From Campylobacterota bacterium (lineage in GTDB: Bacteria > Campylobacterota > Campylobacteria > Campylobacterales > Sulfurimonadaceae), in NCBI GenBank assembly GCA_040752835.1, contig JBFMGG010000007.1, positions 434,001 to 498,000 on the forward strand: DNA of 64,000 nucleotides. Direction: 5' to 3'. The translations under genes and the position numbers were made by a program. The notes beneath the pieces were generated by a model that had not been told where the DNA came from, did not search any database, and was given only the letters and a program-made list of their open reading frames with translations. Positions 16,415-25,132 of the stretch are shown here, piece after piece; position 1 is the stretch's first letter, and every line of letters begins with the position of its first letter.

Positions 16415-17073
16415 GAAAGATAAGCCTTGATGGTCTGAAGATCGCGCAGGGCCTCTTTTTTCATCGAGGGATTGCGGATGAGGAACGAAGGATGGTACAT
16501 CGGAATGACCGAATACCCGCCCATCTCGATGGTTGTTCCCCGCACCCGTTCGAAATCCTCACTTTCGCGGGTGACCAGTTCGTATGCATCCGGACCCAGC
16601 GCGACGACGATGCGCGGACGTACGATTTCGATCTGTCGGGCAAGATAGGGGAGACAGCTGTTGCATTCGCTGGACGAGGGCTGCTGGAAGCCGAACGGCT
16701 TGCATTTGACCGCATGGGTGAAATAGACCTCTTCCGTATTCAGCATCAGGACCTTTTCGATCATGTCGCGCAGCATCGCCCCCGAACGTCCGGTATAGTA
16801 TTCCGCCGATTCGTCTTCGGCCGCCGAAACGTAAGCGTCGACGAACATGACCTGCGCATGGGTGCTTCCGTATCCGCTCATGCTCTGTCGGCGGGATTTG
16901 CTCAGATCGCACAGGTAGCAGCTTCCGACCGTTTCCTTGAGCGTCGCAAGCGAGTCGGGAAGGGTATTGGCGGGAGTCTGGAAATTGGGGACGAGGGGGT
17001 CGACGTAGCGGTATCCGAGCGCTTTGAGACGATAGAGATTTTCCAGCAGGGCGAGATTTTGATAGGAGTCCAC
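16411..17073 (-). CDS. Uracil-DNA glycosylase, family 4-like (Fe-S)
   Basis: 220 residues. Four cysteines suited to a [4Fe-4S] cluster are C52 and C55 (CYLC), C124 (AVKCKPFG) and C140 (CNSCLPYL), as in family 4/5 glycosylases. The C-terminal motif MYHPSFLIRNP with H194 fits motif B. Motif A is unusual: the expected GEAPG is replaced by FVDAYVSAAED (77-87), though TGRSGAMLRDMI follows as expected. It would remove uracil from DNA; altered motif A could change activity or specificity. The upstream 100 or so bases separate it from the SOR gene on the same strand. Confidence 0.75.
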   Translation of the reverse strand: MDSYQNLALLENLYRLKALGYRYVDPLVPNFQTPANTLPDSLATLKETVGSCYLCDLSKSRRQSMSGYGSTHAQVMFVDAYVSAAEDESAEYYTGRSGAMLRDMIEKVLMLNTEEVYFTHAVKCKPFGFQQPSSSECNSCLPYLARQIEIVRPRIVVALGPDAYELVTRESEDFERVRGTTIEMGGYSVIPMYHPSFLIRNPSMKKEALRDLQTIKAYLS

Positions 17074-17155
17074 GGTGTTGATACTTTCAGGTTTTGGAAG
17101 AGTATAAAGGAAAGGGGGTTAAAGGGAGCTAAAAGATCAGCTCCCTAACGATGCG

Positions 17156-17575
17156 TTACGAACAGTGTCCGCCGCCGCAGCACGACGAAGCTTCTTCCAC
17201 TTCGACTTCGACCGGAGTCGATTCCCACACACCGTGTTTGGTGCAGTAGCCATGGGCTACGAGGGTCAGTTTTTTACCCATAGGGACGATGTTGAATGTC
17301 ACCTCGGCATGGTTTTTTTCGTTTCCGAGCGTTCCGGGAACGAAATCGGCGCGGGCAAGCAGCGTTTCGCCGTTGTAGAGGGCGATGTTGGCGATGTAGT
17401 GGTCAAAATCATCCGGGTGCGAGTATTCGTTCCCCATTTTGACGGTAACGGCGAACTTCTCCCCTTTTTTCGCCGTGGAGGCACAGTGAATGAACGGAGA
17501 ATGGCGATCAATGTAATCTTTTTTCGCTTCGCGGTCTACGGTACTGATATCAACGTAACGGTTAATTGTTGGCAT
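17156..17575 (-). CDS. Superoxide reductase (neelaredoxin type) with Cys-rich tail
   Basis: 139 residues from the Met at 17575, chosen for AAGGA 7 bases upstream. The iron ligands of class II SOR are present: H25 (RHSPFI), H53 and H59 (SHPDDFDHYI), C111 and H114 (CTKHGVW). The normally conserved Glu-Lys before the first His is Asp-Arg (DRH). The C-terminus ends SSCCGGGHCS, with three extra cysteines and a histidine that are not part of the classical fold. The enzyme reduces superoxide to peroxide without making oxygen, protecting microaerophiles. The promoter region carries two direct repeats. Confidence 0.85.
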   Translation of the reverse strand: MPTINRYVDISTVDREAKKDYIDRHSPFIHCASTAKKGEKFAVTVKMGNEYSHPDDFDHYIANIALYNGETLLARADFVPGTLGNEKNHAEVTFNIVPMGKKLTLVAHGYCTKHGVWESTPVEVEVEEASSCCGGGHCS

Positions 17576-17609
17576 GAATGATTCCTTCTGGTATTGATTG
17601 AATGGAGGC

Positions 17610-17643
17610 ATTGTACATCCCTAAACTTTTAAACCTCCCTAAA
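17610..17643 (-). promoter_or_regulatory. SOR promoter with direct repeat
   Basis: The minus strand has TACAAT (17610-17615) as a -10 candidate. Just upstream are two copies of TTTAGGGA (17618-17625 and 17636-17643) with an 18-base period, covering the -35 region. They could bind a regulator. Confidence 0.4.
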
Positions 17644-17705
17644 TCGGATACTTTATCTCTGAATTAATTTTTACCAAAGCAACAGCGGTTTTTAACCATC
17701 GGGGC

Positions 17706-17711
17706 GGTAAA
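17706..17711 (+). promoter_or_regulatory. Possible -10 box for glyS
   Basis: TAAAAT sits about 35 bases before the glyS ATG at 17746. Confidence 0.3.
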
Positions 17712-17745
17712 ATCGACCTTTTAAAAATGATGACGGACTAACACA

Positions 17746-19776
17746 ATGCTAAAACCTCTTTTGATTGAAATCGGTGTCGAGGAGCTCCCGGCGGTTCCCC
17801 TCCTGAAAGAACTGAACGAAATCGAAAAAAAATGGGCCGCCGTGCTCGAAAAAAACGCTCTGATGGGCGAGTTTGAGTTTTATTATACGCCGCGCCGCCT
17901 CGTGCTGTGGCACCGTGAATTCAAAACGGCCCAGGATGACCGGATCGAAGAGTTTTTCGGCGCTCCGGTGGAAATCGCGCTCAAAGACGGTGCTCCGACT
18001 CCCGCGGCTCTCGGTTTCGCGAAAAAATGCGGCGTCGAGTTCGATCAGCTCTCACGCGCCGAGAAAGGGGGCAAAGAGGTGCTGTATTACGCGCGGACGT
18101 TGCAGGGGCGTCCCAGCGCCGAGATTCTCGGATCGATGATCGAAACATGGATCAAAAGCCTCAGTTTCGGAAAATCGATGCGCTGGGGAAGCAATACCGA
18201 AAGCTTTATCCGCCCGATTCGCTGGATCAACGTCATGCTCGGAGAAGAGCAGGTGGAAGCGCAACTCTTCGGTGTCCGCTCCGCACCCCTCACCCACGTC
18301 CACCGCATCAGCCATTTTGAACCCAAGCCGGTTGCTTCGATCCAGTCGTATTTCGATATTCTGAAATCGGGGTCTGTCCTACTGTTCCCAGAAGAGCGCC
18401 GTAAACGGATTCTGGACCAATTCGCGCAACTTGAAAAAACGCACGGCATCTCGATCGAAGTGGACGCCGATCTGCTTGACGAAGTGGTTGCCATCACCGA
18501 ATATCCGACTCCGCTGCTCGGCAAATTCGACGAAAACTTCCTGGAGCTGCCGCCCGAAGTCATCATCACGTCGATGAAAGAACATCAACGTTATTTTCCC
18601 GTTTTCAAAGAGGGGAAACTCATCAATGCTTTCGTCGTCGTCTCCAACGCCCTGACCGGGGATTTCAGCAAGGTGATCGAAGGGAACGAGCGGGTGCTTC
18701 GGCCGCGTTTGTCGGACGCACTCTTTTTCTACCGTAACGACCTCAAAAAAGGCCTGAGTACGGCGGGGTTGGAGAAAGTCGTCTTTATGAACGGTCTGGG
18801 GACGCTGGCTGACAAGATCGAGCGGGAGAAAAAAATTGTATCGTTTCTGTCGCACTATTGTTATGTCGGAGGCATTGAATTTGACGAAAAATTACTCAAG
18901 CAAGCCATAGAATTTGCTAAAGCTGATTTACTGTCCGAAATGGTTTATGAGTTTACCGAACTTCAGGGACTAATGGGTTCATATTATTTCAAAGCGTTGT
19001 TTCCTAATGAAGATTCAAATATTTCAGAAGCAATCAAAGAACAATATAAGTTTTCCGGCGAAGATATCAGTTCTCCTTTTAGTGCAGTGATTAATATTGC
19101 AATGAAACTCGACACCCTGATGGGGATGTTCAGCATCGGCGAGATTCCGACCGGTTCACGTGACCCCTTCGCTTTGCGCCGTGCGGTCAACGGGATTATT
19201 GGCATCGCACTTAAACATAAAATTCCATTAGATTTAAGCGTCTTTTTCCGTGATGAAAACGTAAGACAGTTGTACTCTAAAAATGATTATGTAAAAAACC
19301 TTGAGTTATTCGTCATAGAGCGTTTAGCGGGAGTGTATCCAGAAATCAACAATTCGATTATTCAAGCTGTAGTAAACAGAGAACATCAGCCATTATTAGA
19401 TATCCAATCGTTTGATATCAAAATCAAACAAGTTGATGAAATGGCAAAAAGTTCAGATGCTAAAGAATCATTTTCTTTGATCAAACGTCTTGCTAACATT
19501 CTTAAAGATGAAGACGTAAATGGATATCCTGATAGTGATCTTTTTAATGAGTATGAAAGAGCATTATTCAATAAATTTTCTGACATAATGACAGGTCCTG
19601 TTACAGGTCCTAGCTTAGAAATGCTATTTGAGATCAAAAAACCTTTAGATGATTTTTTTGCAAACGTAATGGTGAATGATGAAAATGAAAAACTTCGTAT
19701 AAATCGTAAACAGCTCCTCAATTCCATTTATTCAGAATTCGATAAATTTGCAGACTTCAAACAAATCACCCTATGA
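17746..19776 (+). CDS. glyS: Glycyl-tRNA synthetase beta subunit
   Basis: 676 residues, normal length. It opens MLKPLLIEIGVEELPAVPL, the standard GlyS N-terminus, and contains the conserved block MGMFSIGEIPTGSRDPFALR at about 463-482. Together with GlyQ (not in this window) it charges tRNA-Gly. The 5' part up to about 18835 has the composition of its neighbours (38/60 G+C at 18001-18060), but 18840-19095 and 19200-19755 are A+T-rich (22/60 at 18901-18960, 18/60 at 19381-19440), with a normal island (35/60 at 19141-19200) over the most conserved block. The frame is unbroken, so the gene looks like a recombination mosaic. The next gene overlaps by 29 bases. Confidence 0.93.
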   Translation: MLKPLLIEIGVEELPAVPLLKELNEIEKKWAAVLEKNALMGEFEFYYTPRRLVLWHREFKTAQDDRIEEFFGAPVEIALKDGAPTPAALGFAKKCGVEFDQLSRAEKGGKEVLYYARTLQGRPSAEILGSMIETWIKSLSFGKSMRWGSNTESFIRPIRWINVMLGEEQVEAQLFGVRSAPLTHVHRISHFEPKPVASIQSYFDILKSGSVLLFPEERRKRILDQFAQLEKTHGISIEVDADLLDEVVAITEYPTPLLGKFDENFLELPPEVIITSMKEHQRYFPVFKEGKLINAFVVVSNALTGDFSKVIEGNERVLRPRLSDALFFYRNDLKKGLSTAGLEKVVFMNGLGTLADKIEREKKIVSFLSHYCYVGGIEFDEKLLKQAIEFAKADLLSEMVYEFTELQGLMGSYYFKALFPNEDSNISEAIKEQYKFSGEDISSPFSAVINIAMKLDTLMGMFSIGEIPTGSRDPFALRRAVNGIIGIALKHKIPLDLSVFFRDENVRQLYSKNDYVKNLELFVIERLAGVYPEINNSIIQAVVNREHQPLLDIQSFDIKIKQVDEMAKSSDAKESFSLIKRLANILKDEDVNGYPDSDLFNEYERALFNKFSDIMTGPVTGPSLEMLFEIKKPLDDFFANVMVNDENEKLRINRKQLLNSIYSEFDKFADFKQITL

Positions 19777-20878
19777 CGTCCTGATCGTCGGGGCAGGGAT
19801 CAACGGCTGCTGCAGCGCCTGGTTTTTAAACCGTGCGGGACTGCGCGTCGCCCTGATCGACCGCAGCGGGATCGCCTGTGATGGCAGCGGGGCAGCGGGG
19901 GCTTTCATCTCCCCGAAATTTTCCAAGAGCGGCCCTCTCAAAGAGATCGTTGCGGCGGCACACGTTGAAGCGCTCGATTTTTATTCTCGCTATTTTCCTC
20001 GGCACACGCTGTTGCGCCCGTTGCTGCACATTGCCAATTCCGAATCCGAATCCGAAAAGCTGGCCGCCTACAAAAGGACGACCGATCTTGCCTATCGCGA
20101 CGTTCCGGCTTCCTTGCGTGCCATGATCCTCCCCGAAGCACTCGAAAACGAAGCCATCTACCTCGAACGCGGCGCCGTTGTTGATGCGCAGGAGGTGTGT
20201 CATGCCATGGCCGAGGGGATCGATTTCCATTGCTTTGATGCGCGCGATCCCGTGTATCGGGAGGGGATGTGGCACGTCGGAGGATTGCGGGGGAAACACA
20301 TGATACTTTCCACCGGGGCCTATCCCAAAATACTGGGCGGCGATTCGATCCGACTGCGAGGGATATGGGGTCATCGAATCGACGTGCAAACCGATACCGA
20401 GCTTTCGTCCATTCTCCACCATCACGTGTCGATTTCCCCCACGTCGGCGTCAGGGACGGTTGCCATCGGCGCTACGCACGACGTCCATTTCGATCCTTTT
20501 GCGGAAGTAGCGTACGATGTCGACTCGGGAAGGGCCGCTTTGCTTGCGAAAGCGGCCCGAACGCTGCAATTGGAGAACGTTCGGATCCTGCGCGATTACA
20601 CGGGACTGCGTTCGGGAACCCACGACTACTACCCGATCGCCGGAGGGCTGGTGGACGAAGCGGCAAGCACTGGGGAGGGTTCCGGGGGAAAAACGAACGG
20701 GCCGAGGTGCGTTTTTTACCCGAACGCGTGGATGATCAACGGATCGGGAGGATACGGATTCGTCCTAGCGCCGTATCTGGCCAGACGGATAAGCGAGCGG
20801 ATCGTTTCGGGAAAGGAACTTGATCCCGCCCTTTCTCCCGAGCGGTTTTTTCTGCGCCGCTGGAAACGTCAGTCGTAA
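19748..20878 (+). CDS. FAD-dependent oxidoreductase, DAO family (MnmC C-terminal domain-like)
   Basis: 376 residues from a TTG start inside the 3' end of glyS; there is no ATG before the Rossmann strand YDVLIVGAGINGCCSAWFL (9-27, GxGxxG). The pattern continues with VALIDRSG, CHAMAEGIDFHC, HMILSTGAYPKIL and a C-terminal DYTGLRSGTHDYYPIAGGLVD plus GSGGYGFVLAPYLA, which resembles the FAD half of MnmC that oxidises cmnm5U34 in tRNA to nm5U. A standalone tRNA-modifying oxidase is my best guess; a D-amino-acid or glycine oxidase is the alternative. Overlap with glyS suggests translational coupling and fits a tRNA role. It is convergent with the 20869 gene. Confidence 0.75.
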   Translation: MQTSNKSPYDVLIVGAGINGCCSAWFLNRAGLRVALIDRSGIACDGSGAAGAFISPKFSKSGPLKEIVAAAHVEALDFYSRYFPRHTLLRPLLHIANSESESEKLAAYKRTTDLAYRDVPASLRAMILPEALENEAIYLERGAVVDAQEVCHAMAEGIDFHCFDARDPVYREGMWHVGGLRGKHMILSTGAYPKILGGDSIRLRGIWGHRIDVQTDTELSSILHHHVSISPTSASGTVAIGATHDVHFDPFAEVAYDVDSGRAALLAKAARTLQLENVRILRDYTGLRSGTHDYYPIAGGLVDEAASTGEGSGGKTNGPRCVFYPNAWMINGSGGYGFVLAPYLARRISERIVSGKELDPALSPERFFLRRWKRQS

Positions 20879-21333
20879 ACGACGACGCCGTACGAGTCGT
20901 CGATCCGGTAAAAGCGGCAGTCTGGAGTAATGATCAGATCATCGAGCCGGGCTAGGTGGACGTAGCTCTCTTTGTTTATTTTGATCCCGTTTTCGACAAA
21001 AAAGCGTTTGATATTGACGAACTTGATCCCGTTGACGAAAGTGTATTCGAATTGTTTGTACAAACGCATTTTTTTGTAGGCAAAGATGTGGTTGTCGATC
21101 CCCAACTGCGTTGCCGCGTACTGCGTCGGAAGGTATCCTGAGAGGTCGGTCAGCTCTTCTTGGATATGGGCGTATCGTGCGGGCAGGGTGTTTTTTTCGA
21201 TAAAGACGTAGCGTCCCAGCTTGACGTGGCGGGTGTCGTTCCAGTACGAATAGGCAGGCGACGAAATCTCGAGCTTGGTATGGATCTCTTTCCATAGCCA
21301 GTGTTTGTCGAGGGTGGTGTAGAGCGAGGACAT
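20869..21333 (-). CDS. Conserved-looking hypothetical protein downstream of NlpC/P60
   Basis: 154 residues from the Met at 21333, which is 4 bases after the stop of the upstream hydrolase gene; a longer reading into that gene is unlikely. There is no signal peptide or membrane segment. It is rich in Tyr, Lys and Ile with predicted beta structure (KLGRYVFIEKNTLPARY; YTFVNGIKFVNIKRFFV; DDLIITPDCRFYRID). I do not recognise it. Tight spacing indicates co-expression with the cell-wall hydrolase, but a functional link is only suggested. Confidence 0.65.
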   Translation of the reverse strand: MSSLYTTLDKHWLWKEIHTKLEISSPAYSYWNDTRHVKLGRYVFIEKNTLPARYAHIQEELTDLSGYLPTQYAATQLGIDNHIFAYKKMRLYKQFEYTFVNGIKFVNIKRFFVENGIKINKESYVHLARLDDLIITPDCRFYRIDDSYGVVVYD

Positions 21334-21337
21334 ACGT

Positions 21338-22141
21338 TTACTTCGATTGCGATTCGTTGAATGCCAGGCGTCTGGCATAAAGAAACCGCTGTTTGTAATA
21401 ATCTTTGTCTATCGAATCGTATTGTACTTTTCTCGCGGTATACGAGGCATGGATGATCTGTCCGTTGCCGGCGTAGATCGCTACATGCGAGGGATCGGAT
21501 TTGTAGGTGCGGTAAAAGAGCAGATCGCCCACCTGCAAATCGGAAGGATCGACGTTCATCCCCAGTTGAGCCTGTTCGGCCGCGCTGCGCGGAAGGGAAA
21601 TGCCGAACTGGCTGTATACCTGCTGCGTGAAGCCCGAGCAATCGGTCTGCATGCCCGATTTGTTTCCGAAACCATAAGGGGTTCCGAGAAATTCTTTGGC
21701 TTTGGAAAGAACTTTTTCTTTCGCGTTTTTAAGATTTTTGACGATCGAACTTCCTTCTTTGACTGAGGAAGCCGAGGACTTTTTCTCGTCCGCGCAGAGG
21801 TTTGAAGAGGCCACGGGGGCAGGTTTGGAGACGACGAGAAAGGGTTTCTCTTCGTGTCCGATTTCGTCCGTTTCGACCTTCGTGTTTTTCAGAATGGGCA
21901 TCGGCAGATCCTGCGCTACGACGGCTTTGACAACAGGAACGGCAGGGACGGCGGGCTTGACCACCGACACGGGAGGAAGCGGATTTTTAATGAATGCGGT
22001 GGTGTCTTCTTTTTCCGATTCGATCGATTTTTTGAGATCTCTTTCGTATCCTAAAAAGAGGGACGGTTCACGCCGCTGTGATTCGGCATGCGCTGTCAAA
22101 GTGAAAACTGCAAGCGATAAAAGGGTCCATTTACCGAGCAT
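21338..22141 (-). CDS. Exported NlpC/P60 peptidoglycan endopeptidase
   Basis: 267 residues from the Met at 22141, which follows AGGAGG. A signal peptide ends at about 19 (TLTAHA-ES). A Pro/Val-rich linker spans 54-85, and an NlpC/P60 domain about 142-262 with catalytic C168 (TDCSGF), H219 (PSHVAIYAG) and third polar residue H231 (IIHAS). It cleaves peptide stems of peptidoglycan (gamma-D-Glu-diaminopimelate type bonds) in the periplasm, in remodelling or daughter-cell separation. No LysM or SH3 domain is seen, so targeting is through the linker. A second NlpC/P60 protein lies at 52966. Confidence 0.87.
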   Translation of the reverse strand: MLGKWTLLSLAVFTLTAHAESQRREPSLFLGYERDLKKSIESEKEDTTAFIKNPLPPVSVVKPAVPAVPVVKAVVAQDLPMPILKNTKVETDEIGHEEKPFLVVSKPAPVASSNLCADEKKSSASSVKEGSSIVKNLKNAKEKVLSKAKEFLGTPYGFGNKSGMQTDCSGFTQQVYSQFGISLPRSAAEQAQLGMNVDPSDLQVGDLLFYRTYKSDPSHVAIYAGNGQIIHASYTARKVQYDSIDKDYYKQRFLYARRLAFNESQSK

Positions 22142-22264
22142 CCAACCTCCTGCTGCGTTGTGTGCTGAGACCATTATAAACCAAAATTCTTTATTTTTTT
22201 TTATAGATCCCGAAAATCAGCATGCCGTTATGGTACACTTTCTTCAAAAACAGACGGGAAACGG

Positions 22265-23212
22265 ATGAAAGAAGCGATTGTACTGCTCAATATGGGCGGC
22301 CCCAATAATCTGGGTGAAGTGGAGATGTTTTTGCACAACATGTTCAACGATCCGAATATTATACGGACGAAAAGTACGCTGCTGCGGAAATTCATCGCCG
22401 CCATGATAACGCTGACCCGCACCGAAAAATCTCAGGAAATCTACCGCCGCATCGGCGGTAAATCGCCGCTGGTCGGTCATACGCGTTTGTTATGCGAAAA
22501 GCTTGGCGAGGCGGTAGGCGACGGAGTGGTCGTCGATTTTGCGATGCGCTACACGCCCCCGCTGGCCGAAGAGGTGTGCGAACGGCTCAAGTCGGCGGGA
22601 GTGGAAAAAGCGTATCTGATTCCCCTCTACCCGCAATACTCGACGACAACGACCCTTTCGTCTCTCGAGGATTTCGAAGCGGCGGCCCATCGGATCGGAT
22701 GGAACGTGATTTTCAGCGAGATCAAACATTTTTTCGGCCATGAAACCTACAACCGCTGCGTCGTCGAGCGCATCCGCGAAGCGTTGGCCGGGTCCGATGC
22801 GTCCGAATACGACATTGTCTTTTCGGCGCACGGTCTGCCGCAAAAAGTGGTGGACGAGGGGGACCCCTACCAGCGGCATGTGATCGCACACGTCGAAGTG
22901 CTCAAGGAGATGATGCACGCCGAGGGGCTCGATTTTAGAAACGTCCGTCTGGCCTATCAGTCCAAGGTGGGCCCGATGAAGTGGCTTGAACCCTCGCTGG
23001 GCGATATGCTCGAGTCGATGGAGAACAAAAAAGTCCTCATCGTCCCGATCGCCTTTACGATTGACAATTCCGAAACCGATTTCGAGCTTTCGATCGAATA
23101 CGCAGAGATCGCGCACGAACTGGGATTCGAAGAGTACCGCGTATCCCGTTGTCCGAACGATCACCCTCTGTTCGTCCGGGCTCTCGTCGAACTTTACGAA
23201 AAAATGAAGTAA
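22265..23212 (+). CDS. hemH: Ferrochelatase
   Basis: 315 residues, typical length. It opens with LLNMGGPNNLGEVEMFLHNM. The active-site histidine is in FSAHGLPQKVVDEGDPY, followed by YQSKVGPMKWLEP and the acidic metal path DNSETDFELSIEYAE. It inserts ferrous iron into protoporphyrin in the last step of protoheme synthesis, at the inner membrane face. The HAD phosphatase gene starts on its last base (TAATG), so the two are translationally coupled. hemL lies elsewhere in the window (38730). Confidence 0.95.
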   Translation: MKEAIVLLNMGGPNNLGEVEMFLHNMFNDPNIIRTKSTLLRKFIAAMITLTRTEKSQEIYRRIGGKSPLVGHTRLLCEKLGEAVGDGVVVDFAMRYTPPLAEEVCERLKSAGVEKAYLIPLYPQYSTTTTLSSLEDFEAAAHRIGWNVIFSEIKHFFGHETYNRCVVERIREALAGSDASEYDIVFSAHGLPQKVVDEGDPYQRHVIAHVEVLKEMMHAEGLDFRNVRLAYQSKVGPMKWLEPSLGDMLESMENKKVLIVPIAFTIDNSETDFELSIEYAEIAHELGFEEYRVSRCPNDHPLFVRALVELYEKMK

Positions 23213-23844
23213 TGCAGAAAATCGTCATCTTCGATATGGACGGCACCCTCATCGATTCGGGGAACGACATCACCCATTCGGTCAATTACGTGCGGCAGGA
23301 ACGCTATTCCCTCTCACCCATGAGCGTTCAGTCTGTAGTTGACGCGATCAATGCCCCGCATCGGAATCTGGCCGAGATTTTTTACGGCACGTCCCGCTAC
23401 GAGCCCGAAGCAAAAGAACTTTTCGAAAGCCATTATTACGACCAGTGCATCAAAAACGTCAGCGCCTACAACGGGATCATCGAGGTGCTCGAAACCCTGC
23501 GTGGCGCCAATGCGCGGATGGGCGTGGCGACCAACGCCCCGGGGCTGTTCGCGCGACGGATGCTCTCCCATCTGGGGATGGAAGGATATTTCGAACTGAT
23601 CGTCGGCGCCGACGACGTCGACGAACCCAAACCGCATCCGCAGATGATCCGCCGTCATCTCGATCACTGCGGATACCGTCCGGGCACGGATCGTGCTTGG
23701 ATGGTCGGAGACAACGCCAAAGACATGGAAGCGGCCAGCAATGCGGGAATCGAAGCGGTATTCGCGGCCTGGGGCTTTGCCGCGATCGCCGATGCGGACC
23801 CGATCGCACGCGAGCCTTTGGAACTTTTGCGGTTGATCGGCTAA
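23212..23844 (+). CDS. HAD-superfamily hydrolase (phosphoglycolate phosphatase-like)
   Basis: 210 residues from the ATG at 23212, overlapping the hemH stop by one base. HAD motif I is VIFDMDGTLIDSG (nucleophile D8), motif II lies in MGVATNAPG, and motif III/IV are KPHPQMIRRHL and MVGDNAKDMEAASNAG. The cap is helical (subclass IA), as in Gph. It should dephosphorylate a small sugar phosphate such as 2-phosphoglycolate; substrate uncertain. The next gene follows 13 bases later. Confidence 0.85.
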   Translation: MQKIVIFDMDGTLIDSGNDITHSVNYVRQERYSLSPMSVQSVVDAINAPHRNLAEIFYGTSRYEPEAKELFESHYYDQCIKNVSAYNGIIEVLETLRGANARMGVATNAPGLFARRMLSHLGMEGYFELIVGADDVDEPKPHPQMIRRHLDHCGYRPGTDRAWMVGDNAKDMEAASNAGIEAVFAAWGFAAIADADPIAREPLELLRLIG

Positions 23845-23857
23845 AAAGGGGATTAGG

Positions 23858-25096
23858 ATGGCAAATATCGACATTATCATTACGATCGGTTTGATTTCCC
23901 TGTTGTTTTTGCGTCATACGGCGATTTACAAAGACGGCCACAAAATCAATTATACGCCCGTCGTGTTGGGAGTGGGGGCCGCCGGAGGGATGTTTCATTT
24001 CATCGTCTACGCGACGGCACCGAACGCTTTGAGCGTTTTGAAGGAATCTCTGCTTTTGGTGGGAATCGGAATCGTCTTTTCGGCGATCATGAGCGTTTTG
24101 AGCCGAAGCGCCTCCGCCGCATCGGAACGGGAAAATACACTGCGTCTTTACACGCTGGGCGAAGAGGTCGATGTTCTCAGACGCTCTTTGGACGATTCTT
24201 CCCGCCGTCTCGAAACGGTTGCGCGGATGGAAGACTCGACCCACGAACAGCTGCGCACCCTTTTTAAAGAGGAGATCGAGGCGTTGAACGTGATTCAGGC
24301 CAACCAGAAGCTGTTCGTCTCTAAACTCGAAACCCTTCTGTCGCAGCAACATGCGACGCTTGAAAAATTCGAAGAATTTACCCTGACCGAGCTTCCCGGA
24401 CTCGACAATATTATCCATCGTCACATCGATCTGCTCCGTATCGCGGAGCAGGATCACTTCAATCAGCTCAAAAACGCGCTCGGGATCAGCTGTGACGCCC
24501 ACAAAGAGGTTTCCGCATCGCTTGACGAGATCCATGCGCGACTCTCGCGCATCGAAACTTCGGGGCCCGATGAATACGCGATAGGGGTGCTGCGGCGTGA
24601 GCTTGAAAAAATCGTTCACGAATTCGGCCGGCAGATCCATGCCCTCGGGATCAAAAGCGAATCGATTGCGACCGCTCTCATGGAAAACGACGCTCTGCTC
24701 AAAGGTTCCCGCGAACAAAGCGAACTGATCATGCAACAGATGGTTCTTTCCTCCAAACAGCTGCGTGAGATCACGCAGCAGTCCAAAGAGCTTTCCGACT
24801 CGTTCAAGCCGCTTTCGGCGCTGTTCGTATCGGCCCATACGCTGTACGAAGAGTTCGTCGCCGCCAAAGGAAAGCTCGCCGAACTCATCGTCACCCTCGA
24901 ATCGTATTCCCGCAGCGACAGCCGCTTCACGCGCGAGAACCTTGAAAATCTTTCAGCCGAAGTGACGGCCGGGCTGAAGCTTCTTTCCCAGTCGCTAGAG
25001 CAGCACAAAACGGTTCCGGTGGACACCCGAAATATTCAGGAACTCGCCGGAAAAGTGAAGCTGCACAAAAGCTACGTCGGCGAAAATCAAGAATAA
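23858..25096 (+). CDS. Membrane-anchored coiled-coil protein, unknown function
   Basis: 412 residues. Hydrophobic segments at about 4-18, 33-53 and 58-82 place the N-terminus in the inner membrane. The rest (85-400) is almost entirely charged heptad-like helix (EEVDVLRRSLDDSSRRLETVARM and so on), resembling methyl-accepting or RmuC-type coiled coils but without their conserved cores. A structural role in the envelope is possible. It follows the HAD gene by 13 bases and precedes a gene with its own -10 box, so it ends the hemH operon. Confidence 0.7.
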   Translation: MANIDIIITIGLISLLFLRHTAIYKDGHKINYTPVVLGVGAAGGMFHFIVYATAPNALSVLKESLLLVGIGIVFSAIMSVLSRSASAASERENTLRLYTLGEEVDVLRRSLDDSSRRLETVARMEDSTHEQLRTLFKEEIEALNVIQANQKLFVSKLETLLSQQHATLEKFEEFTLTELPGLDNIIHRHIDLLRIAEQDHFNQLKNALGISCDAHKEVSASLDEIHARLSRIETSGPDEYAIGVLRRELEKIVHEFGRQIHALGIKSESIATALMENDALLKGSREQSELIMQQMVLSSKQLREITQQSKELSDSFKPLSALFVSAHTLYEEFVAAKGKLAELIVTLESYSRSDSRFTRENLENLSAEVTAGLKLLSQSLEQHKTVPVDTRNIQELAGKVKLHKSYVGENQE

Positions 25097-25102
25097 AAAC
25101 TT

Positions 25103-25108
25103 TATAAT
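25103..25108 (+). promoter_or_regulatory. -10 box for the DUF695-RraB operon
   Basis: TATAAT 25 bases before the ATG at 25133, just after the previous stop codon. Confidence 0.5.
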
Positions 25109-25132
25109 GGCGAAAAAACTGACAGGCTATCG

